A DNA stretch of 64,000 bases from Actinomyces sp. HMSC035G02. Lineage in GTDB: Bacteria; Actinomycetota; Actinomycetes; Actinomycetales; Actinomycetaceae. Below the pieces are notes generated by a model that saw only the letters and a list, made by a program, of their open reading frames with translations, was not told the DNA's origin and did no database searches. This document shows, piece after piece, positions 35,782-43,739 of this stretch; position 1 is the first letter of the stretch; each line of letters starts with the position of its first letter. Location of the stretch: positions 1,014 to 65,013 of the forward strand of contig KV835882.1 of the NCBI GenBank assembly GCA_001838165.1, written 5' to 3'. The position numbers and the translations under genes were made by a program.

Positions 35782-35846
35782 GATTCAACCTGATCGGGAA
35801 GATTCCACCCGATCAGAAGGGGTTGAATCTTCCCGATCGGGTGTAA
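35782..35846. repeat. 2+2 box array forming two alternative hairpins
   Basis: Forward boxes TTCAACC 35784 and TTCCACC 35803 are 19 bp apart; reverse boxes GGTTGAA 35821 and GGTGTAA 35840 are 19 bp apart. Hairpin one pairs 35782-35798 with 35808-35815 plus 35821-35829, leaving GAAGG bulged. Hairpin two pairs 35788-35805 with 35825-35842 (17 of 18). They cannot form together. Confidence 0.65.
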
Positions 35847-35931
35847 TACCTCATCGGTAACAAGCGTCGTCGTGGAATGTGTCGCCGACAGTGCCTCCTG
35901 CCAGTGTTCAATGGGCGCAGACTCTGCAGTA

Positions 35932-36036
35932 CTGCACTAGATGCGGGAGCAATGCACTAGTTGTGGGGGCATTGCACTGCCTGCTATCTGGTGCAATGCC
36001 CTGCTAAGTAGTGCAATGCTGTGCGAAGTAGTGCAC
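35932..36036. repeat. Inverted box array, second locus (3+3 TGCACT boxes)
   Basis: Forward boxes start at 35932 (CTGCACT), 35952 (ATGCACT) and 35972 (TTGCACT). Reverse boxes start at 35990 (GGTGCAA), 36010 (AGTGCAA) and 36030 (AGTGCAC). The 20-bp steps and the 18-bp step across the dyad equal those at 5972-6076, and GTGCAATGCCCTGCTAAGTA is shared exactly. Confidence 0.75.
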
Positions 36037-36088
36037 TGCTATTTGGCAACAAGCTCGTGCGCGGCACGCGCCGCGTAAGGAAGCGGGC

Positions 36089-37408
36089 TTAGCCCGGCAG
36101 CAGCTCCATCCACGTGCGTTCGGCGGGGACAGCGATGTCGAGGGCACCGGCCTGCATGCGAACATGCATGGTGTGCGCGAGGCCGATAGCGTCGCCGTCC
36201 ACCTGGCACACCTGGGCCTCCTCGGCCGTGACGGATGCGCCCTTCGCCTGGCGGAACGCGACCTTGCCGGTCGAGACGGGCAGGTTGATCGGGCGCAGGC
36301 CGATGAGCTGGCCGAGCATCTTCCAGGTCACGTCCGCCCAGCCGAGCAGGCCGGCGTGCGCGTCGACCGCAATGACGTCAATGAGTCCGTCGGAGAGCTC
36401 CGCGTCGGGGGCGAGGACCAACATCTTCATCTCGCCCGCGTTCGCGAACATGACGGAACGCGCCTCGACGCGGGTGATCTCATCCGCGGGTGAGCGCGGG
36501 GGTTCCGCGCTCGCCGAGGCGGCCTCGTCCAGGGCCTGGCCCGCGATCTGGTCGCCGACGCCCAGGGGGTCCGCTACTCGAGCGGAGGGGGAACGCAGGG
36601 TCAGGCGCGCCTTCATGCGCGGCACGCCCATCGCGCCCAGGCCGGCCCACACGTAGGCGATCCAGCCGATCCGCTTCTTCAGCTCGGGGTTCGTGTCCGC
36701 CATTGTTGCGCCGTCGTAGCCCATGCCCGCGACAACGAGGCACGCGTATTCGTCCGCGCGCGGCTCGATCGACGAGGCCGGTTCCTCCTCGCTCTGAAGA
36801 GTGACCTCGGGGTGCAGAGCAGCCCGTGCGGCGAGGCGCAGCCCGCCCTCGGCGGGCTGATCGGATTCCTGCGTGGCATCCTCGACGCGCACCCACGCCA
36901 GGTCGACGGAGCGGTGGTTGCGGTCGAGAGCGATGGCGAGGGCCGCTTCGGGGTCGTCCGGGATGGACAGGTTGCCGGCCAGGACGTTGCCGGTGCCCAC
37001 GGGGATGATGCCCATGCGCACGCCGGATCCTGCCATGCCGGCGGCGACGGCACGCACGGTCCCGTCTCCGCCCGCGGCGATGACGACGGAGGCTCCCTCC
37101 TCAAGGGCGCGTACGGCCTGCCCGGTGCCCGGATCCTCGCGGGTGGTCTCGCGCCAGTGCACGTGGTCGATGCCCAGTTCCTTGGCCTTGCGGTTGATGC
37201 GGTCCTTGAATGCCTGGGGATCCTCGTGCTTGGAGGGGTTCATGATGATCCAGGGGCGCGGCCGTCCACGCGTCGGGTCGTCCACGGAGGCGGGAACCGC
37301 GAGGGCTTGGCGGCGGCGATGCCTGCGAGTCAGGGCTGTTGTGAGGCGCGCGACCCCAATCGCTCCGGCTCCGGCGACGGCGGCGAGTACCCACGGTGTT
37401 GCGTCCAT
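36089..37408 (-). CDS. Diacylglycerol kinase / lipid kinase family protein
   Basis: A 439-aa protein of the DAGK catalytic family (DgkB/YegS type). It has an N-terminal membrane helix, PWIIMNPSKHED, the nucleotide-binding motif VIAAGGDGTVRAVAAGMAGSG (about 110-130) and IIPVGTGNVLAGNL. The domain is split by a longer-than-usual Glu/Ser/Ala-rich insertion around residues 300-325. Members phosphorylate diacylglycerol or a related lipid at the inner membrane face. Start 37408 follows a minus-strand TACGCT -10 box by 6 nt. Confidence 0.85.
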   Translation of the reverse strand: MDATPWVLAAVAGAGAIGVARLTTALTRRHRRRQALAVPASVDDPTRGRPRPWIIMNPSKHEDPQAFKDRINRKAKELGIDHVHWRETTREDPGTGQAVRALEEGASVVIAAGGDGTVRAVAAGMAGSGVRMGIIPVGTGNVLAGNLSIPDDPEAALAIALDRNHRSVDLAWVRVEDATQESDQPAEGGLRLAARAALHPEVTLQSEEEPASSIEPRADEYACLVVAGMGYDGATMADTNPELKKRIGWIAYVWAGLGAMGVPRMKARLTLRSPSARVADPLGVGDQIAGQALDEAASASAEPPRSPADEITRVEARSVMFANAGEMKMLVLAPDAELSDGLIDVIAVDAHAGLLGWADVTWKMLGQLIGLRPINLPVSTGKVAFRQAKGASVTAEEAQVCQVDGDAIGLAHTMHVRMQAGALDIAVPAERTWMELLPG

Positions 37409-37434
37409 GGGCTTAGCGTATCCCGCTTTATGCC

Positions 37435-37587
37435 TGTGGACGGGTTGTGAAGTGGCTTTTCGTTGCACTTCGTGTCATACGTGTCGGCCTGACGTGTGCT
37501 CGTTGCCATCTTGTCCACACGGTTATGCACCAAAGGTGGATAACTTTCAGGGTTTTGAGGACCTCATGGGTGTAGTTTGTGTATAAC
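37435..37587. promoter_or_regulatory. Cluster of DnaA-box-like words between the lipid kinase gene and serS
   Basis: TTGTCCACA (37511-37519) and TTATGCACC (37523-37531) lie on the plus strand. TTATCCACC (37535-37543), TTATACACA (37579-37587) and CCGTCCACA (37435-37443) lie on the minus strand. All are exact or one- to two-mismatch forms of the DnaA consensus TTATCCACA / TTGTCCACA. Titration, replication control or regulation of serS are the inferred options. Confidence 0.45.
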
Positions 37588-37649
37588 CCTGACCTGCTGT
37601 GTTGAATTCACAGTTGGGGCGGTAGGGGACACGGCGCGCCCACCTGGCA

Positions 37650-37655
37650 TAGGAT
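37650..37655 (+). promoter_or_regulatory. -10 box of leaderless serS
   Basis: TAGGAT lies 7 nt before the ATG at 37663. Confidence 0.5.
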
Positions 37656-37662
37656 GGGACGC

Positions 37663-38940
37663 ATGATTGATGTGCGTGCCCTGCGTGAAAACCCCGAACC
37701 CGCCCGCGCCTCCCAGCGTGCCCGCGGAGCGAACCCCGGCCTCGTCGATGAGATTATCGAGGCCGATGCCGCCCGCCGCGAGGCCCTGCAGGCTTTCGAG
37801 ACGCTGCGAGCCACCCAAAAGGAGGTCTCTAAGTCTGTGGGTCGCGCCTCCAAGGAGGAGCGTCCGGCGATCCTGGCTCAGGCTAAGGAGCTCGCCGAGC
37901 AGGTGAAGGCCGCCGAGGCCGCCGCCAACGCCGCCGACGCCGAGGCGGACCGCCTCGCGCGCCTCCTGCCGAACCTCGTTCTCGACGGCGTGCCCGTCGG
38001 CGGCGAGGAGGACTTCGTGGTTCTGCGCCACGAGGGACCCGCCCCCCGCGACTTCGCGGCCGAGGGCTTCGAGCCCCAGGATCACCTCGCGCTCGGCGAG
38101 GGCTTGGACGCGATCGACACCAAGCGCGGCGCGAAGGTCTCCGGCGCCCGCTTCTACTACCTCAAGGGCATCGGCGCCCGCCTCGAGCTGGCCCTCATGA
38201 CGATGGCCATGGACCAGGCGCTGGCCAACGGCTTCGTGCCGATGATGACCCCGACCCTCGTGACCCCGCAGGTCATGGGCGGCACCGGCTTCCTCAACGA
38301 GCACTCCGACGAGATCTACTACCTGCCCGCCGACGACCTGTACCTGACGGGCACGTCCGAGGTGGCCCTTGCCGGCTACCACGCCGACGAGATCCTCGAC
38401 CTGTCGGGTGGCCCCAAGCGCTACATGGGCTGGTCCACCTGCTACCGTCGCGAGGCCGGCTCCGCGGGCAAGGACACGCGCGGCATCATCCGCGTCCACC
38501 AGTTCAACAAGGCTGAGATGTTCAGCTACTGCCGCCCCGAGGACGCCGCCGAGGAGCACCAGCGCTTCCTCGCGTGGGAAGAGGAGATGCTGGCCAAGGT
38601 CGAGCTGCCCTACCGCGTCATCGACACGGCCGCCGGCGACCTGGGCACTTCCGCCGCCCGAAAGTTCGATTGCGAGGCCTGGCTGCCCACCCAGGAGCGC
38701 TACATGGAGGTCACCTCGACCTCGAACTGCACGACGTTCCAGGCGCGCCGCCTCGGCATTCGTGAGCGCCGCGAGGACGGCGTGACCGCGGTCGCCACCC
38801 TCAACGGCACGCTGGCCACGACCCGCTGGATCGTCGCGTTCCTCGAGAATCATCAGCAGGCGGACGGCTCGATCTACGTGCCCGAGGCCCTGCGCCCCTA
38901 CCTGGGTGGACTCGAGGTTCTGACCCCGGTCGCTCGATGA
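37663..38940 (+). CDS. serS: Seryl-tRNA synthetase
   Basis: A 425-aa class II aminoacyl-tRNA synthetase charging tRNA-Ser. The N-terminal [10 protein letters not shown] and the coiled-coil arm (about 30-100) are typical. Motif 2 ([28 protein letters not shown]) and motif 3 ([21 protein letters not shown]) are complete. ATG 37663 was chosen over 37654 because the family starts MIDVR and the -10 spacing fits. The following HAD gene overlaps its stop by 4 bp. Confidence 0.97.
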   Translation: MIDVRALRENPEPARASQRARGANPGLVDEIIEADAARREALQAFETLRATQKEVSKSVGRASKEERPAILAQAKELAEQVKAAEAAANAADAEADRLARLLPNLVLDGVPVGGEEDFVVLRHEGPAPRDFAAEGFEPQDHLALGEGLDAIDTKRGAKVSGARFYYLKGIGARLELALMTMAMDQALANGFVPMMTPTLVTPQVMGGTGFLNEHSDEIYYLPADDLYLTGTSEVALAGYHADEILDLSGGPKRYMGWSTCYRREAGSAGKDTRGIIRVHQFNKAEMFSYCRPEDAAEEHQRFLAWEEEMLAKVELPYRVIDTAAGDLGTSAARKFDCEAWLPTQERYMEVTSTSNCTTFQARRLGIRERREDGVTAVATLNGTLATTRWIVAFLENHQQADGSIYVPEALRPYLGGLEVLTPVAR

Positions 38941-39854
38941 GCCAAGAGCGCTTCCTGACGGTCCCCTCCACCGGGGAAGTCGCTCGCCCCTTCGAGGTTC
39001 TTCTCGACGAGGCCTCGGCCGCCCTGCCCGCCGACTTTCCGACGTCGGCGGGCCAGGTCCTGGTCGCGCTCGACATCGACGGCACGATCCTCACCCCCGC
39101 GGGGGCGACCCCGCGCGTCCTTGAGGGGATCCACGGCCTCGCCGCCGCGGGCGCCCACGTGCTCATCGCCTCGGGTCGCGCGCTCGAGGGCGTGATTCCC
39201 GTTCTCGATGCCTTGGAGTTCACGGATGGGTGGGCGCTGTGCAATAACGGCGCGACCCTGGTGCGCGTGAGCGGCGGGGCGTGCGAGATCGTCGAGGAGC
39301 GCACCTTCGTGCCCGGCCCGATCCTCGAGGAGATCGCCTCGGCCGTGCCCGGCTCGGTGTTCGCATCGATGCCGCACCCCAACATCCTGCTCTCCGCTCC
39401 CTTCCCGAACAACGAGATCGAGGGGAGCGATCACCGCATCGTATCGATGGAGGAGCTCGCCTCCACGCCCACGCCGAAGATCGTCGTGCGCGCCGCCGAC
39501 ATGGATCGCGAGGAATTCGACCGGATCCTGTCGTCTCTGGACGTGTCGCGCACCCACGAGGTCTTCGTTGGCTGGACGTCGTGGGCGGACATCGAGCCGC
39601 TCGGGGTGACCAAGGCGAGCGGCCTGGAGTCCCTGCGTCAGCGCCTCGGACTGCCCTCATGTGGGACCGTCGCCGTCGGTGACGGCACCAACGATATTGC
39701 GATGATCGAGTGGGCGGCCTTCGGCGTTGCCATGGGCGGGGCCTCCGACGAGGTGCGCGCCCATGCCAATCACGTGACGGCCGCCGTCGAAAATGACGGC
39801 GCCGCCGCCGTCATGCACGCGATCATGCGCCGCTGCGGGGTCGCGGCCCGCTGA
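38937..39854 (+). CDS. HAD-superfamily (Cof-type) phosphatase
   Basis: A 305-aa protein with HAD motif [11 protein letters not shown] (near residue 43), a Cof-type cap domain in the middle, a conserved Lys (TKASGLESL) and motif [15 protein letters not shown] near residue 245. Such IIB-type enzymes dephosphorylate sugar phosphates or nucleotides in the cytoplasm. The ATG overlaps the serS stop (ATGA), so it is co-translated with serS, a pairing common in actinobacteria. The 3' end overlaps the convergent hydrolase gene by 32 bp. Confidence 0.88.
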   Translation: MSQERFLTVPSTGEVARPFEVLLDEASAALPADFPTSAGQVLVALDIDGTILTPAGATPRVLEGIHGLAAAGAHVLIASGRALEGVIPVLDALEFTDGWALCNNGATLVRVSGGACEIVEERTFVPGPILEEIASAVPGSVFASMPHPNILLSAPFPNNEIEGSDHRIVSMEELASTPTPKIVVRAADMDREEFDRILSSLDVSRTHEVFVGWTSWADIEPLGVTKASGLESLRQRLGLPSCGTVAVGDGTNDIAMIEWAAFGVAMGGASDEVRAHANHVTAAVENDGAAAVMHAIMRRCGVAAR

Positions 39855-40992
39855 GCCAGTCACCCATGATCGCGAAGACGCGGTCCAGATCACCAACCTG
39901 GCAGTGCTGGGCCATGCCTGGGTCCTCGGCTTCGTGGAAAGCGTGCACGTCCAGCGAAGCTGCGCCCGCGAGAATGCGGCGCACATCGGACAGGCGCTCA
40001 AAGGGAACGTACTGGTCCGCGTCGCCCGCCATCACCAGGCAGGGCTGGTGGATCATGCCCGCAAGGGGCTCCATCGTGTACGCCCCCAGCGCCCGCAGGA
40101 CGTCGCTCGGCTTATCCAGTCCCGTCAGCTGGCGCGCCTGCTGCAGTTTCCACGCGAGGTCCGCGCTCGCGTGGGTTGCGACGGACATGGTCGCGTCGAA
40201 GAGCCATGCGGGACGGGCGCGCTCGACAATCGAGGCCGCGAGCGGGCGGATGGACGCGGGCAGGGGTAGTGTCAGCCCGTCCAGTAGCCGGTACATCATG
40301 TCGAACGCAATCACGTGGCTGATGCGCGGCATGTGGGCGGCCGCGCGCATGACGAGGTAGCCGCCGAAGGAGACCCCGAGGGCGGCCGCGCTGTCGAGGT
40401 CAAAGTAGTCCAGGACGGCGGTCGTTGGGAGTTCCCAACGCGGCTCCAGAGGCATGCCCGCCAGGGCGGTGTGTCCCTGTCCGGGTCCGTCGAAGGTAAT
40501 GATGTCGAAGGGGCGGCAGGGGAAGTACTCGGCGAACGCCATGATCTCCTCCGCGTATCCGTCGAAGCCGTTCATCATGACGAGGGTGGAAGGCGCGTCG
40601 GGGAAGCGGGCACGATCGTCAGGATCCGCCTGCCAGTGGATCGCCGTCAGTGAGCCATCTGTGTAGGGGATTGTGTGTCGGCGCATCGCCAGGTGAGCGT
40701 GAGAGGCGTCGAAGTTACGCGATGCTGCGTCGATGAAGTGCCGCTTTCGCTGGTCGTGCTCGGGCAGGTAGAAGGCGGCCAGAAAGTAGAGTCGCCACGC
40801 GGCCGCCGCGTCCCCCTCGGCATCGAAGCGAGCCGCCATGCGCCCGGCGAACTGCGCGATCTGGGAAGCGGAACGGATGCGGGCAAGGGTACTCGTCGTC
40901 AACCGATCCATTCCAGGCCGGTCCAGAATCGGTCCGAGGTAACGGTTGAGCTGCAGGTCAAATTGGCGGTTGCCGGTGTATTCGTTGAACAT
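39823..40992 (-). CDS. Alpha/beta hydrolase family protein
   Basis: A 389-aa cytoplasmic protein with TLVMMNGFDGYAEEIMAFAEYF, ITFDGPGQGHTALAG and the nucleophile elbow ALGVSFGGYLVMRAA (Ser208), then a late VMAGDADQYVPFERL with the acid residue and FHEAEDPGMAQHC with the His. It resembles the FrsA/2,6-dihydropseudooxynicotine hydrolase-like group. It is divergent from a TetR gene 127 bp away, with a GAAC-GTTC dyad in between, so it is a likely regulatory target. Confidence 0.82.
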   Translation of the reverse strand: MFNEYTGNRQFDLQLNRYLGPILDRPGMDRLTTSTLARIRSASQIAQFAGRMAARFDAEGDAAAAWRLYFLAAFYLPEHDQRKRHFIDAASRNFDASHAHLAMRRHTIPYTDGSLTAIHWQADPDDRARFPDAPSTLVMMNGFDGYAEEIMAFAEYFPCRPFDIITFDGPGQGHTALAGMPLEPRWELPTTAVLDYFDLDSAAALGVSFGGYLVMRAAAHMPRISHVIAFDMMYRLLDGLTLPLPASIRPLAASIVERARPAWLFDATMSVATHASADLAWKLQQARQLTGLDKPSDVLRALGAYTMEPLAGMIHQPCLVMAGDADQYVPFERLSDVRRILAGAASLDVHAFHEAEDPGMAQHCQVGDLDRVFAIMGDWLSGPRPRSGA

Positions 40993-41038
40993 GCATCGAA
41001 CGTATCGCCCGCCTACGTGCGGTGGAGCACACAATAGC

Positions 41039-41051
41039 GAACCGAATGTTC
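41039..41051. promoter_or_regulatory. Candidate TetR operator 1
   Basis: GAACCGAATGTTC is a dyad with GAAC and GTTC half sites. It sits between the divergent hydrolase and TetR genes. The surrounding 25 bp resemble a second copy at 41768-41780. Confidence 0.5.
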
Positions 41052-41119
41052 GATACCGGACGGAGCGACCGCTATGCGTAGGATAAGCCTATCGATAGTG
41101 GAAAAATGATCGGAGAGAT

Positions 41120-41719
41120 ATGTTCCTGCGGAGTGCGGATAAGCACGGGCGTGAGGCAGAGAAGAACCTGGATCTGCGGATCCGGAAGACGCGCCGGGCG
41201 ATCCGCTCCGGCCTCGTGAAGGCGTGCCAGGCCAAGCCGTATGCGCACGTGAGCGTCACCGACATCTGCGCCGCGTCGATGGTGTCGCGCACGACCTTCT
41301 ACGACCACTACACCGACAAGGACGCGCTGCTCGCCGAGGTCGTGTCCTTCCTTCTCGAGGAGATCACCCCGGCGCTCGAAGGCCTGTGGTTCGCCGAAGA
41401 GCGTGACGCCCGCGCCGTCGCCCGCCACCTCGCCGACGTGTACGCGCGCAACGGCAATGCCCTGAAAACTCTGCTGGCTATCCGCGTGGGCGGCGACGGC
41501 GACCTGCACGAGCAGCTTTATCGCACGTGCTGTTCGGTATTTACCGATTGGGCGCGTGGGCGCCTAGACGACGAGGTGCTACCCCTGGCTGCGGATGTCT
41601 ACGCCTCGGTCGTGCTCACCTTCATTGAGCGCAGCGCCACCAAGCCCCTCACGGACAAGGAACTCGCCGCGATCGATCGCGCCCGCGAGCTCTTCATCGA
41701 GGGCTTCGGCGTGCAGTAA
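41120..41719 (+). CDS. TetR/AcrR family transcriptional regulator
   Basis: A 199-aa regulator. The N-terminal HTH reads RKTRRAIRSGLVKACQAKPYAHVSVTDICAASMVSRTTFYDHYTDKDALLAEV (about 22-75), the TetR_N pattern with the FYDHYTDKD helix end. The C-terminal domain is the TetR_C_7/33-like effector part and has no clear ligand. A GAAC-GTTC dyad precedes the gene, and another lies between this gene and the FGGY kinase. That suggests self-control and control of both neighbours. Confidence 0.88.
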   Translation: MFLRSADKHGREAEKNLDLRIRKTRRAIRSGLVKACQAKPYAHVSVTDICAASMVSRTTFYDHYTDKDALLAEVVSFLLEEITPALEGLWFAEERDARAVARHLADVYARNGNALKTLLAIRVGGDGDLHEQLYRTCCSVFTDWARGRLDDEVLPLAADVYASVVLTFIERSATKPLTDKELAAIDRARELFIEGFGVQ

Positions 41720-41767
41720 GTCGCCGTGGGAAACAGCAGGATTCTGCCTTATTTAGTTCGCAATAGT

Positions 41768-41780
41768 GAACAGTATGTTC
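41768..41780. promoter_or_regulatory. Candidate TetR operator 2
   Basis: GAACAGTATGTTC shares half sites and 13-bp length with the dyad at 41039-41051, and the flanks CAATAG on the left and GTA/ATA on the right are similar. It lies about 100 bp before the FGGY kinase. Confidence 0.5.
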
Positions 41781-41878
41781 GGTAGCTGAGTGTCGGCCAC
41801 TACCCGCTTGAGCGCAAAGGTGTTATCGTTAACGCAATCCCGGCCCCGGCCTCGTCAATGAAGACCCAAGGAGCACAC

Positions 41879-43477
41879 GTGAGCACCGACCCCCGCGCCG
41901 CCATCGCCTCCGCCGACACCGCGCTCGGCATCGAGTTCGGCTCGACCCGCATCAAGGCCGTCCTCATCGGCCCCGACCACGAGGTGCTCGCCACCGGCGG
42001 CCACGGGTGGGAGAATCACCTCGAGGGTGGCCTGTGGTCCTACACTCTCGACGAGGTCGTCGCTGGCCTGCAAAGCGCCTACGCATCCCTGGTCGCTGAC
42101 GTGCGCGAGCGCTACGACGTCACTCCTGTGTCGTACGGCTCGATCGGTATCTCCGCGATGATGCACGGGTACCTCGCCTTCGACGCCGACGACAACCTGC
42201 TGGCGCCCTTCCGCACGTGGCGCAATACCAACACGCGCCGCGCGGCGGATGAGCTGACCCGCCTTTTCGGTTTCAACATCCCCCTGCGCTGGTCGATTGC
42301 GCACCTGCACCAGGCGGTCCTCGACTCCGAGGAGCACGCGCCGCGCGTCGCCCGCCTGACGACCCTGGCCGGCTGGGTCCACCGCCAGCTGACGGGCCGG
42401 CACGTCCTGGGCGTCGGCGACGCCTCGGGCATGTTCCCGATTGACTCCGAGAGCGGCACATACGTTGAGTCCTACCTCGATCAGTACGAGGCCTTGGTGG
42501 CCGACCGGGTCCCGTGGCGCCTGCGCGACGTGCTTCCCACGGTGCTGAGCGCCGGTGAGGACGCGGGCACGCTCACCCCCGAGGGCGCGGCCCTCATCGA
42601 CCCGTCCGGCACGCTCCAGCCCGGTATCGCGCTGTGCCCGCCCGAGGGCGACGCGGGCACCGGCATGATCGCGACCAATGCGATCGCCCAGCGCACCGGC
42701 AATATCTCGTGCGGCACCTCCGTCTTCCTCATGGCCGTCCTCGAGCGTTCCCTCACCGAGCTGCACACCGAGATCGACATGGTGACGACGCCCGACGGTT
42801 CGCCCGTCGCAATGGTTCACTCGAATAACGGTGCGTCCGAGATCGACGCGTGGGTCGGCTGGTTCGCGGACTTCGCGCGCCTTGTTGGTGCCGACGTGAG
42901 TGTCCCGGTGATCTACGACGCCCTCTACAACCACGCGCTCACGGGCGAGGCTGACGCGGGCGGCGTCATGGTCTACAACACGCTGTCCGCCGAGCCGCTC
43001 GTCGGCCAGGAGGCGGCGCAGCCGGTGTTTACCCACACCGCCGATGCGCGCGTGAGCCTGGCCAACGCCGTGCGCGCCCAGCTCATGAGCATTTTCGCGG
43101 CCGTGCGCATCGGTGTCGACATCCTCGCCGGCGAGGGCGTGCGCCTCGACTCGCTCTTCGCCCACGGTGGCCTCTTCAAGACGCCGGGCGTCGCCCAGCA
43201 GATCCTCGCCGACTCGCTCAACATTCCCGTCTCCGTGGGCGACACAGCGGGTGAGGGCGGCGCGTGGGGCATCGCGGTCCTCGCGCGCTACCGCGCCGTT
43301 CTCGCAGGGGACGAGGCCACGCCCGCCCTGCCGGAGTACCTTTCCGAGCGGGTCTTCGCGGGCGCGTCTGTCTCCACCCTCGAGCCCACCCCCGAGGGTG
43401 TGGCCGGATACGAGCGTTTCCTCGACGCCTACCGTGCGGCCCTGCCGGGCGTGGAGGTTATCGCCCGGGCCCGGTAA
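41879..43477 (+). CDS. FGGY-family carbohydrate kinase (xylulokinase-like)
   Basis: A 532-aa sugar kinase of the FGGY fold. The phosphate-1 motif ALGIEFGSTRIKAVLIG opens the protein. The central GNISCGTSVFLMAVLE and the C-terminal LFAHGGLFKTPGVAQQILADSLNIPVSVGDTAGEGGAWGIA contain the adenosine-binding and FGGY signature-like regions. The family covers xylulose, ribulose, glycerol and similar substrates; sequence alone does not decide, and no sugar transporter is adjacent. GTG 41879 has AAGGAG 5 nt upstream. A TetR-type dyad lies in its promoter region. Confidence 0.82.
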   Translation: MSTDPRAAIASADTALGIEFGSTRIKAVLIGPDHEVLATGGHGWENHLEGGLWSYTLDEVVAGLQSAYASLVADVRERYDVTPVSYGSIGISAMMHGYLAFDADDNLLAPFRTWRNTNTRRAADELTRLFGFNIPLRWSIAHLHQAVLDSEEHAPRVARLTTLAGWVHRQLTGRHVLGVGDASGMFPIDSESGTYVESYLDQYEALVADRVPWRLRDVLPTVLSAGEDAGTLTPEGAALIDPSGTLQPGIALCPPEGDAGTGMIATNAIAQRTGNISCGTSVFLMAVLERSLTELHTEIDMVTTPDGSPVAMVHSNNGASEIDAWVGWFADFARLVGADVSVPVIYDALYNHALTGEADAGGVMVYNTLSAEPLVGQEAAQPVFTHTADARVSLANAVRAQLMSIFAAVRIGVDILAGEGVRLDSLFAHGGLFKTPGVAQQILADSLNIPVSVGDTAGEGGAWGIAVLARYRAVLAGDEATPALPEYLSERVFAGASVSTLEPTPEGVAGYERFLDAYRAALPGVEVIARAR

Positions 43478-43489
43478 CGAGGCCCGGGC
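43463..43489 (+). terminator. Hairpin spanning the FGGY kinase stop codon
   Basis: GCCCGGGCC at 43463-43471 pairs with GGCCCGGGC at 43481-43489. The TAA stop lies in the loop. Confidence 0.45.
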
Positions 43490-43541
43490 CCGCTGACGAG
43501 GTGTGGGGCCGGACCCTGCGCAGGCGCATGTTTACCCAAAA

Positions 43542-43654
43542 ATGTCGCACGTAATTCCCCTCGATATATTTCAAGTTTTAAAATCAGATCGTTGAAATTC
43601 CGGGCAATTCTCGATACCTAATAAAAGGTAGGGGAACCAAATTACGTGCGACAT
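43542..43654. repeat. 113-bp inverted-repeat element, copy 3
   Basis: Arms 43542-43556 and 43640-43654 are perfect 15-bp complements (GTCGCACGTAATT core). Both arms differ from copies 1 and 2 in a way that keeps pairing. It shares TTTCAAG..TTTTAA and GTTGAAATTC with the others, but the second half is different and carries its own TACCT/AGGTA hairpin. It lies between the FGGY kinase and DUF5926 genes. Confidence 0.75.
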
Positions 43655-43726
43655 GTGGGGAGGCACGGGCTGGGGTGAGTGGACCGGCTCGCCCAGCCCC
43701 CACCTCGTCGATTGAGCGAAACCCGC

Positions 43727-43732
43727 TACGAT
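43727..43732 (+). promoter_or_regulatory. -10 box of the leaderless DUF5926 gene
   Basis: TACGAT lies 7 nt before the ATG at 43740. Confidence 0.5.
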
Positions 43733-43739
43733 TACTCCC

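Larger units (their letters stand above)
35742..36088. other. 347-bp convergent intergenic region with box arrays
   Basis: It lies between pheA and the convergent diacylglycerol-kinase-like gene. It contains overlapping alternative hairpins and a 2+2 box array at 35782-35846 and a 3+3 box array at 35932-36036. No protein-coding frame is credible. The array content is related to that at 5815-6076. Confidence 0.75.

Noticed and set aside
37435..37587. Chromosomal origin oriC
   Set aside because: dnaA, dnaN and rpmH are absent and neighbouring genes do not match the conserved oriC region; kept only as a DnaA-box cluster.
37409..37662. tRNA or small RNA upstream of serS
   Set aside because: No cloverleaf or TTCRA arm could be drawn; the visible signal is DnaA-box-like words.
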